From Cerrena zonata (Eukaryota; Basidiomycota; Agaricomycetes; Polyporales; Cerrenaceae): a DNA stretch of 64,000 bases. The stretch is from contig JASBNA010000054.1 of assembly GCA_038087015.1 (NCBI GenBank), positions 124,001 through 188,000 on the forward strand, in the 5' to 3' direction. The notes under the pieces are model-generated. The model saw only the letters and a list, made by a program, of their open reading frames with translations, was not told the origin of the DNA and did not search any database. Below are positions 18,592 to 26,613 of this stretch, one piece after another. Numbering within the stretch: position 1 is the first letter of the stretch; the number at the start of each line of letters is the position of its first letter. A program made the translations under genes and the position numbers.

Positions 18592-19971
18592 TTATTCCAC
18601 AAACCTTACTCGTTTGACCATTTTGGGTTCATCGTATGGATGACTTCTTTTCATACTAGATTGCAAGGTTGTTGTTGTAGTAGATGTAGCTGTAGAGGAA
18701 CTGGAGGTTGCGGTTCCAACTATGCTATGTTCAGGATCATAGGAATCAATGTCATCATCATCTTCTTCGTCGTATAAAGAATCACTTTTAACTATTGGGG
18801 TAATTTCATTTTGAGGACTACCTAAAAATGAATCCAGAAAATTGATGGGGTTGAAATTAAGCCCTAGACTACTAGCAATACTAGTTGGTTCTTCTGATTC
18901 TTCTTTAGGAGTATGGGTGCTAACGTTGTTCGTTTCGGGGACTTTCAAAGTTAATGAAGGTCTTCTATTAGTTTCAAGTGGTTTCCCCCAGCTGGCCAAA
19001 ATGTTTTTGAACGCTAGATCTTGATCTATATCAATCAAAATATCATCAAATATATCTGATTTAGGATTTAAATTAAGTTCAATTTGTTCCGGAGATGTAC
19101 TGGTTGATGAGTCATTGACTTCTTCTTCTTCAATTGGCGATTCCGGTGATGATTCTCCTTCATGTTCTTTTGCCTTAATGATCTTCGGTATTAATGGTTT
19201 GAGAAAAGCTTGTTGCTGGAAACTTTGATCATCTATAATTTTCCTTATTTTTTGTAAATCTATTTGGTATTGAGGGGCTTTCATATCGAATTCTTCTCTT
19301 GATGATGTCATTATACCATCACTTATACTATTAATTTGAAATACTAAATTATTTCTGGTCATTTTATTATTCTTAACGAATTCTTCTTCGTCTTGATTTA
19401 ATGTTATATTAATTTGATCAATTTCATCATCGATAGCGATAATATATTGTAGTAAGTAATTTCCTTCTCTCAACAACATATCTTGAGTGATTCTAGCTGG
19501 TACCATTCCATTGGATGGGATGCCTTGACCATTTTGATTATTAATAGACGTTGCTTTAATGATGAATTGTTCGATTTTCTTGATAACGGCATTGGGGAAT
19601 AACTCTAAACCAGAACTTGTTTGGGCTTTGGTCCAAGTTTTGAATAAATTAATTAGATTCTGTCTTGTTGGAGTATCAGTAACAACCAAATACGTTTGAG
19701 TAAAGATATTATATAATTTATTACCAAAGATTAAATTATATGGATTCCCAATATTTTTACAAATTGAGTCAACGAGATAAATTGCAAATAATTTATACTG
19801 TGGCAAGCATTTCTTAATACGTTCTTCGATTAAACTTACTATTTTATCAGCTTCATCAACGTATTTATCAGCCAAAGAGGTTAACTCCGTTATTAGAGCT
19901 CTCGAATTAACTGTAAGGGACGATAATACATGCAGATAGTAATCCGGATTAAATGGTTCTTCGACGTCCAT
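18592..19971 (-). CDS. PCF11: PCF11-like CTD-interacting-domain protein (short form)
   Basis: 459 residues. The first ~140 form an RNA polymerase II CTD-interacting domain very like Pcf11: RIKKCLPQYKLFAIYLVDSI followed by CKNIGNPYNLIFGNKLYNIF, and LELFPNAVIKKIEQFIIKAT. Pcf11 couples mRNA 3'-end cleavage to transcription termination. The middle has predicted coiled/charged helices (ITLNQDEEEFVKNNKMTRNN) and the end is Ser/Thr-rich with a Ser/Thr run and KRVRFVE at the terminus. No Cys-rich zinc fingers are seen, and the protein is about 165 residues shorter than S. cerevisiae Pcf11. Only 118 bp separate its stop from COX8, so no missing exon fits downstream. It could be a shortened Pcf11 or a CID paralogue. 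Confidence 0.8.
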   Translation of the reverse strand: MDVEEPFNPDYYLHVLSSLTVNSRALITELTSLADKYVDEADKIVSLIEERIKKCLPQYKLFAIYLVDSICKNIGNPYNLIFGNKLYNIFTQTYLVVTDTPTRQNLINLFKTWTKAQTSSGLELFPNAVIKKIEQFIIKATSINNQNGQGIPSNGMVPARITQDMLLREGNYLLQYIIAIDDEIDQINITLNQDEEEFVKNNKMTRNNLVFQINSISDGIMTSSREEFDMKAPQYQIDLQKIRKIIDDQSFQQQAFLKPLIPKIIKAKEHEGESSPESPIEEEEVNDSSTSTSPEQIELNLNPKSDIFDDILIDIDQDLAFKNILASWGKPLETNRRPSLTLKVPETNNVSTHTPKEESEEPTSIASSLGLNFNPINFLDSFLGSPQNEITPIVKSDSLYDEEDDDDIDSYDPEHSIVGTATSSSSTATSTTTTTLQSSMKRSHPYDEPKMVKRVRFVE

Positions 19972-20546
19972 CTCTTATGCTATATGCTATCTTTTTTTTA
20001 AAGTATCTTGGCTTCTGCTTTTGCTTTCAAGTACTATATCGATAAAAAGAACATAAAGGAATTCTGTATGGAGATGCAGTACTTTGGATTTAAAGAAAAA
20101 GGGCGTTCTTTGCTCTTGGAACCCGGGTTACTACGAATAACAAGACAAAATGTTAGATTATTGTCGTTAAAGATTATCTTTAAACAATCTTAATGCTGGT
20201 AAAGAAAAGAAAAATTTTTTTTGTAAAGATTTTTTTTTTGTCAATACAAGATAAGTGTTGAAATTTACCGTGATGTTGATCTGATAACACTAGTTAATCG
20301 TTACCTATTCTGAGATCGTATAGTGTATTACTTGTATTGATGTTCAAAGTACGAAGAGAAGAATGACTATCGTTTTGTATGGCTTGTCAGTTCTCCGACT
20401 CAGTTTTTTTTTTTTTAGCTTCCTTCATTCTGTTCTTTTTTTGTTTTTTCTGTTATTTTTTATTTTTTTTTTTCAGTATTCTCATTTGTAACTTAGCATT
20501 TGTGGTACACCAACGAAATAGGTTTGTCTTTACTGGAGCATTTGAA
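19972..20546. other. Intergenic stretch without a recognised gene
   Basis: 575 bp between the divergent-side promoter of the PCF11-like gene and the 3' end of the Zip3-like gene. AT-rich with several T-runs (around 20220, 20405, 20460). Short open frames here (20008-20193, 20379-20585) have low-complexity or unconvincing translations. No tRNA seen. Confidence 0.6.
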
Positions 20547-21578
20547 TTAGTTTCGAGGAAGGAACAGGTATCTTCGTCTCCGTGAATCACCAAGCGAGCT
20601 AGTACCTGGACGAAGGCGTAAACTCGATCCAGGCGCATTTTTGTTTGCAACATCTGTATAAGCGTATAGCGACCGTAGCGAGTTACCACCATCATTTGTA
20701 GGACCGACTTTCATATTTGCTGATATTCTTGAAGCTAATTGGGTGGTGGCTGATCTATTCTTTGCAGTTCTGAAGAACGAAGGTTTTTTAACCGGCGGTT
20801 CATCATTAGAGTGTCTGCTTGAAGAAGAACTGCGCAACCCTTGGATGTTGGTGGACTCACCACGGAAGGAATGAGAAGCGTCGTTACCAGAAGAGGTTGC
20901 AGAAAGGGACACTGGGGTGATACTTGGTTTTGGGATAGTATTCCGATGAAATTTCTCAATGAACGAATCCATTTTATGTGAAGGGTGTGTTCCTGGATCT
21001 ATATCATTTCCTTCGAACCCCATTGACCCAGCATGGTCAAAGTCCAATTCAGCGGTAGGAGGGGCGTTTTTCAGTAGCTGGCTCTTCAATATTGCAACCT
21101 CCTCCGATAAACTGAATACTTTCTTCTTATAGTGATCCAACTGGGTCAATTCGTCTTTAGCAGCATACAAGAGCTCTTTCTGCTTCATCAACTTATCGTT
21201 CAACTTTTGGTTTGCTCTCCTATAGTACTCCATACCCCCTGCCATCGTGGTATACTGGAACCTAGCAGCATTATACACTGAATCCAACTTTTCTGGAATC
21301 GGATTGAAAAAACCCTTCAATTCCCCGGGCAAACTGGCATCCAACTTCACAATAGAGACGTTGCTAGCCCTACACACCGGACAGGTATACCTAAGAGAGC
21401 TGTCCGCTTCTCTTGGTTAGTAATACTTTGCCAATCAACACTTTCCCCCCCTAGGTATCTAGTTACCATGTAAATGGTCGCTGCACGCGATGTGGGCACA
21501 CGAAGTAAGGTGGAGCTCCTTCTCCAGACACTGCACAAAGCAGACGCCGCAGCAGATATACGTTTGGTTGAACTCCAT
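20547..21578 (-). CDS. Zip3/HEI10-like RING-finger E3 ligase (intron; possible 1-bp error)
   Basis: Exon 1 (21467-21578) encodes MEFNQTYICCGVCFVQC and TSCAHIACSDHLHG. The downstream frame continues YTCPVCRASNVSIVKLD. Together these form a RING of the Zip3/HEI10 (CCNB1IP1) type (C-x2-C, CxHIxCxxH, CPxC). Helical/coiled-coil sequence follows (YRRANQKLNDKLMKQKELLY, VFSLSEEVAILKSQL) and then a Ser/Arg-rich tail, the layout of these SUMO/ubiquitin ligases that stabilise meiotic crossover intermediates. About 318-324 residues. Two splice solutions exist. One uses GTAACT (21466) to TTAG (21391) with a good branch site, but then one G is missing at the junction. The other uses an acceptor at 21410-21411, which keeps frame but leaves only about 7 nt after the branch. 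Confidence 0.72.
21391..21466 (-). other. Probable intron in the Zip3-like gene
   Basis: Minus-strand GTAACT donor after CATG, a canonical TACTAAC branch site (plus-strand 21416-21422) and a TTAG acceptor before GTATACC. It gives HLHG-YTCPVC, the expected RING spacing, if one G was lost from the junction run. An alternative acceptor (AAGAG, intron end at 21410) is in frame as written. Confidence 0.55.
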
Positions 21579-21975
21579 CTTGCTGAAACCTGCTGCCGCT
21601 GGCCTTTGATGAAGTGGTTGTTAAAAAAGACAAAGTATTGATCTTTTTTTTGCAGTTAGCCGCCCGCTCAAAATACTACACCCGTGCACCCACAATTTAT
21701 TGGCCCTTGCGCACTACCCTGGGGGCAACGCCGGAAGAAAACACCGGTTTCGGTGAAAAGAGTCCGAAAATTTGACTCACCAATAAGTAAAACTCGATAA
21801 AGAGACCCCGGCAAAAAAAGAACAAAGTACTAATAAACCAAAAAAAAAAATTTTTCAATAATTGACTAGCGGTTCTTTGTATTCCATCAAATCGGATTTT
21901 GAATTGTCAAATTGAAAAATATATAAGTAGGTTTGGATTCACTTGTTTTATTGAATTAATTAAGTATAGCCAAAA
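21579..21975. promoter_or_regulatory. Divergent promoter region of the Zip3-like gene and IDP1
   Basis: 397 bp between the two start codons. A CCAAT core lies at about 21780 and a reverse one (ATTGG) near 21698, either of which could serve IDP1 through the HAP complex. An A/T-rich stretch follows, with ATATATAA about 55 bp before the IDP1 ATG. No gene in it. Confidence 0.45.
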
Positions 21976-23267
21976 ATGTTGAGATCAGCTATTAACCGTC
22001 AATTTACATCGGTTCGTTCATTTTCTAGTTCTATTAAATCTTTAGATAAGATTAAGGTTACCAATCCAATTGTTGAATTGGATGGTGATGAAATGACTAG
22101 AATTTTATGGACCAAGATTAAAGATCAATTAATTCATCCATATTTAGACGTTGATTTAAAATATCATGATTTAGGGATTGAATACAGAGACCAAACTAAC
22201 GATCAAATTACTATTGATGCAGCTGAAGCCATTAAGAAGTATGGGGTTGGTGTTAAATGTGCTACTATTACACCCGATGAAGCTAGAGTCAAAGAATTTA
22301 ATTTGAAAAAAATGTGGGTTTCACCAAATGGTACTATCAGAAATATTTTAGGGGGTACTGTTTTCAGAGAAGCTATTATTATTCCAAGAATTCCAAGATT
22401 GGTACCAAGTTGGAAAGAGCCAATTGTCATTGGTAGACATGCTCATGGAGATCAATATAAAGCCACCGATTTAGTTATTTCGGAACCAGGTACTTTAGAA
22501 TTGAAATTTACTCCATCTAATGGAGGAGAAGCAGAAACTAGAACTGTTTATGATTTCAAAGGACCAGGTGTTGGATTGGCCATGTATAACACTGAACAAT
22601 CAATTAGAGATTTTGCTCATTCTTGTTTTAAAATGGCAATTCAAAAAAATTTACCGTTATTCATGTCAACTAAAAATACTATTTTGAAAAAATATGATGG
22701 TAGATTCAAAGATATTTTCCAAGAAATTTATGAATCTGACTATGCTCAACTTTTAAAGATCATAATTTATTCTATGAACACAGATTGATTGATGATATGG
22801 TTGCTCAAATGATTAAATCAAAGGGTGGATTTGTCATGGCTTTGAAAAATTATGATGGTGATGTTCAATCGGATATTGTTGCTCAAGGTTTTGGTTCCTT
22901 GGGTTTGATGACTTCTGCCTTAATGACTCCTGATGGTAAATCATATCTTGCTGAAGCTGCTCATGGTACTATTCAAAAACATTTTAAAAATCATGTTAAT
23001 GGTCAAGAAACTTCTTCTAACTCCATTGCTTCTATCTTTGCTTGGACCCGTGGTTTAATTCAAAGAGGTAATCTTGACAACACTCCTGAAGTTGTTAACT
23101 TTGCTGAAACTTTAGAAAAAGCCACTCTTGATACCGTTCAAGTCGATGGTATCATGACTAAAGATTTGGCTTTAGCTTGTGGTAACACCGATAGATCTTC
23201 TTATGTCACTACTTTTGAATTTATGGATGCAGTTTCTGATAAATTGAGAAACCAAATTAAAGTTTAA
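21976..23267 (+). CDS. IDP1: IDP1, mitochondrial NADP-isocitrate dehydrogenase (one frame break)
   Basis: Homodimeric NADP-dependent isocitrate dehydrogenase making 2-oxoglutarate and NADPH in the mitochondrial matrix. The presequence is [20 protein letters not shown]. Then come [16 protein letters not shown], the substrate loop [20 protein letters not shown], and the metal/NADP region [34 protein letters not shown] and [11 protein letters not shown]. The frame breaks at about 22750-22754. There the T-run has four T where five would read CAA CTT TTT AAA GAT (QLFKD) and continue into [10 protein letters not shown], as the family requires. With one base restored the product is 430 residues. Both halves are otherwise perfect, so a sequencing deletion is much more likely than a pseudogene. 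Confidence 0.93.
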
Positions 23268-23536
23268 GTTGACCTTATTCTTTCCAAATTCTAATTGTCT
23301 TTACAATCATTGAAAATAGCAATTATGAAATGCTCTCATGATTAATGATATACTCTATATATATTATATACTACATTTTTATTTGATCTTTGATCTTTGT
23401 AAACTTCATTATACAACACCATACTTTGCCGTCACCAGTCAACAATCGATAAACCAAGATACATTCATGAAAATCCTCGAGGATCAACGTTTTTGCAACA
23501 ACTAAATCATAAAACGGCAATACTAGAATCCCAGCT

Positions 23537-23664
23537 CAAATATTCAATTTCAGTAAACAAACTTCTAACAAAAGTTCTTCCAAAAACTTCAACCTATCTA
23601 ATAATATAATTTAATAAGACTTAGTAACTTTTTAAAAAAATTTAATCATTTTAAGACAGAGCTC
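23537..23664 (+). repeat. Left arm of a 128-bp inverted repeat
   Basis: Begins CAAATATTCAATTTCAGTAA and ends TTTTAAGACAGAGCTC. The reverse complement of 24323-24450 aligns without gaps, with about 14 mismatches in 128 (about 89% by eye). Just inside the arm, TTTTAAGACAG (23649-23659) is repeated at 23667-23677 around an AGAGCTCT palindrome. Confidence 0.85.
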
Positions 23665-24322
23665 TGTTTTAAGACAGTGTTTTTTCCTCCTTCCCAAAAG
23701 AGAAAGTTGGCTAATCTACTTATATACCGAATTTACTTTTATTAGCAAAATATTCGAGTGCTTTGTCAGTTTCGTCTTCACAGTACTTTACTCTGGCATA
23801 AGACACATTTGGTCTACTCTTGAAGCACAATTACGGCGTCCTAGTAAGTTCACTTTGTAATCTGTGCCTCTGTTAAAGCTTAGTCCGGCTCCTGTTTTCC
23901 ACAATCCGTTCCCCAGCTTAAGCAAAAATCTCTTCCACTAGCTTTTCCCCAGGGCGACAAATTGTAATAGTACCACTGCACCAAGATTGGAGTGCTTTTG
24001 CAGAGTATTGATGTTATTAATTTTGAATATCTAGTGTCGAGCAATCCATTTTTACAATTTCGAATATACCCCAAATTTAGCATTGAACTAAGATGATGCA
24101 GCCGAAGCCTTTGTTTTCTTTCCGAAGTATCTCTCAAGCTATCTCTTCTTTAGCTCTCTACTTGAATGAGGTTCAAGTTTTGCTGCAAAAAACACTCAAG
24201 CATTCTCTTACATATATGGTTTCAGATACATTATTCCTTTTTAGGAGTGGTTAATCATGCATATAAAGAGAAGATATCTCTGCTTGACGAGAAAACTATC
24301 TGAAAAGCTAAAAACTATTCGA

Positions 24323-24450
24323 GAGCTCTGTCTTAAAATAACTGAAATTTTTGAACAAATTACGAAGTCTTATTACATTATATCATTAGATAAATTGAAG
24401 TTTTTGGAAGAACTTTTGTTAGAAGTGTGTTTACTGAAAATGAATATTTG
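24323..24450 (-). repeat. Right arm of the 128-bp inverted repeat
   Basis: Reverse-oriented partner of 23537-23664, starting GAGCTCTGTCTT on the plus strand and ending at GAATATTTG. Arms are separated by 658 bp. The equal arm length and the clean alignment argue against chance in AT-rich DNA. No transposase or reverse-transcriptase sequence is seen between them. Confidence 0.85.
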
Positions 24451-24824
24451 TGCTGCTATCTCTGTTTTATGGATTATTTTAAATCAAAAGATTGCCCGTT
24501 CGATTCTGCTGTATGTATTACTAAATAAGATACTTCAGAAAAGATAGATTCAGTAGGATAAACCACAAGCATTATATAGATGGATCAAGCTATCAATTAT
24601 CAGTTGAAAGAAATATAATACAAGCCAAATGTTTTTCGATATCGGATGTACAATGCCAAATTTGCAACAATTAACTAAATTTCACAAAAAAGTATCAAAA
24701 TTCAAATAAAACTTTAAAGTATATAAATCATAACATTTTATCAGGTACTACAGATTTAACTTTATGTTTCCTAACAATAATGAATATTTATCATTACAGA
24801 GAAACAGAAGTATACTAAGTTTTT

Positions 24825-24873
24825 GGGTGTATTGGGTTCGAACCTGATCCCTGCTTTTTGGCCCAGTACACCC
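24825..24873 (+). repeat. Long-stem hairpin with a tRNA T-arm-like loop
   Basis: GGGTGTATTGGG (24825-24836) pairs with CCCAGTACACCC (24862-24873) over 12 positions, one of them a U-G wobble. The 25-nt loop begins TTCGAACC, so the sequence includes GGTTCGAACC, a perfect palindrome that resembles a tRNA T-arm. A full tRNA cannot be folded from it. Confidence 0.6.
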
Positions 24874-25332
24874 TTGCACACCAGGTTGCCAGTCCAAGTC
24901 GTATCAGTTAGACGTAGTATTTGCAACATTGAAGGGTTCTTATCTTGATCAAGTTATCCACAGGGGGCTGAGGGGGATCAAAGGAAGACTACCCGGAAGA
25001 TCACGAGAGAGGTAAACCGGAAAATTGCAGGAAAATTTACCGGAAACAGTAATCAGTCAACATCGGACTAATCGTCAAACGAAGTAGTCTCGATAGTGGG
25101 TGACATGAAGCACTAGCGTATTGTTTATTATAGATAGCGACTCCGACCACGAGAATCACGACATCGAAGAGGATTTCAAGAGGGTCGCAACCCCAATACG
25201 GCAATTGGGATTGAAAGACCTATCACAAACAAGCCACTGCAGAATGGGCAGATTGCTTACTAATTACGTAGCGAATAGATATAAATACCAGATAATCGGG
25301 GATATTTAGATATACTACATCCTACATTGAAA

Positions 25333-26613
25333 ATGTCCTCAACATACGAGACCCCTAATGCCCAGGTACCATATTATCTTCCATTACAACCGGAAGTCTT
25401 AGGGAAAGCCATTGAACCACAACCAGATAATAAGCCAATACCAAAATTATTCCAACCACTTAGTATCAAGAATGTTACCTTTCCAAATAGAATAGGAGTC
25501 AGTCCGATGTGCCAGTACCTGGCCGGAAGTATTTCCAAAGACGGGAAAGCAGAAAATACTTTTTTAGCAACACCATATCATTTTGTCCATTATGGTGGAT
25601 TCACTACTAGAGGAGCCGGGTTAACTATTGTGGAAGCAGGCAGCGGTTAGTGCTGAAGGAGCGTTATCACAAAAAGATTTAGGAATATTCAATGATGAAC
25701 AGGCAGAGAAATTAAAGGAAATTGTTGATTATGCCCATGGTAATCAGGCCAAGATTGGGATTCAAATTGGACATGGGGGTAGAAAAGCCAATGGACAACC
25801 AATATTTATTCATTTAGAACAAACAATTGATAAATCAATTGGAGGATGGGGAGATAAGATAGTAGCACCATCAGCAATTGAATTTAGACCCAAGGGAATT
25901 ATCCCGTACCAAATGAATTAAGTAAAGAAGAAATTAAAAGAATTATTAAAGATTTTGGATTAGCAGCTAAAAGAGCAATTGAAATTAGTGGATTTGATTT
26001 TATCGAAATTCATGGAGCACATGGATATTTAATCACCGAATTTTACTCAGCAATATCCAATAAAAGAAAAGATGAATACGGAGGATCATTTGAAAATAGA
26101 ATAAGGTTTTTAATTGAAATAATAAAAGAAGTTAAAGTTCAAATTGGGGATGAAATTCCAATTTTTTTAAGAATTTCAGCAGTTGATAATGATGATACCA
26201 CCAATGATGCTTGGACAATTGACGATAGTATTAAATTAGCTCATATTGTGGCACAAGAGGGTATTGACTTATTAGACATTTCTAGTGGTGGTAATAGTCA
26301 TAATCAAGCTAGAAGAGGTACTAAATCATTTGTTCACCATGAATACGCTAAAGCGATTAAAAAATCCGTTGGTGATAAATTAATAGTTGCTTGTGTTGGG
26401 GCAATTAATGATGCAAACAAGGCAAATCAAGCTATTGAAGACGGTGATTTTGATCTTGCTCTAGTTGGTAAAGGTTTTCTACAGAATCCAGGTTTAGCCT
26501 GGACTTGGGCTGATCAATTAGGAGTCAGAGTTCATCAATCACTACAATATGATTGGGGATTCCATCCAAAAATCTCTCAAATTGTTGAACTCATTGAAAG
26601 AAGTAAACAATAA
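25333..26613 (+). CDS. OYE-type NADH:flavin oxidoreductase, YqjM-like (two frame breaks)
   Basis: FMN-dependent ene-reductase of the class III (YqjM-like) old yellow enzyme family, about 427 residues. Segments: LFQPLSIKNVTFPNRIGVSP-MCQY (FMN-binding start), FVHYGGFTTRGAGLTIVEA, IGIQIGHGGRKAN, SGFDFIEIHGAHGYLITEF (catalytic His pair region) and DEYGGSFENRIRFLIEI. ALVGKGFLQNPGLAWTWA is the C-terminal phosphate-binding end. The frame shifts at about 25639 (one extra G; removing it reads VEAAAVSAEGAL) and back at about 25905 (one C missing; restoring it reads IIPVPNELSKEE). The shifts compensate. Start ATG at 25333; an in-frame TTG two codons upstream is ignored. Substrates are likely enals/enones; the physiological one is unknown. 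Confidence 0.88.

Larger units (their letters stand above)
23268..25332. other. Gene-poor region containing an inverted repeat and a hairpin
   Basis: About 2.06 kb between IDP1 and the OYE-like gene without a convincing gene. It holds the two arms of a 128-bp inverted repeat (23537-23664 and 24323-24450) and a long-stem hairpin (24825-24873). ORFs inside (23880-24137 minus, 24257-24547 plus, 25121-25309 plus) have no recognisable family, and the plus one overlaps the right repeat arm. GC content rises near 24850-25080. Confidence 0.7.

Noticed and set aside
21976..23267. IDP1 as a genuine pseudogene or two genes
   Set aside because: Both halves are conserved to the residue around the break, the break is in a T-run, and no other mutation is seen.
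23537..24450. Inverted repeat as a centromere
   Set aside because: Some Candida centromeres have inverted repeats, but those are kilobases long around larger gene-free cores. Here the arms are 128 bp and the gap is about 2 kb.
24257..24547. 96-codon ORF in the gene-poor gap
   Set aside because: It overlaps the right arm of the inverted repeat. Its Ile/Leu/Lys-rich translation matches no family I know, and the left arm does not preserve a matching frame.
24831..24880. tRNA gene suggested by GGTTCGAACC and a stem with complementary ends
   Set aside because: Only about 49 nt between stem ends and no D- or anticodon arm, so it cannot be a functional tRNA.
25121..25309. 62-codon ORF starting FIIDSDSDHENHD
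   Set aside because: Opens at TTG with no ATG, short, no family; likely chance in the OYE upstream region.
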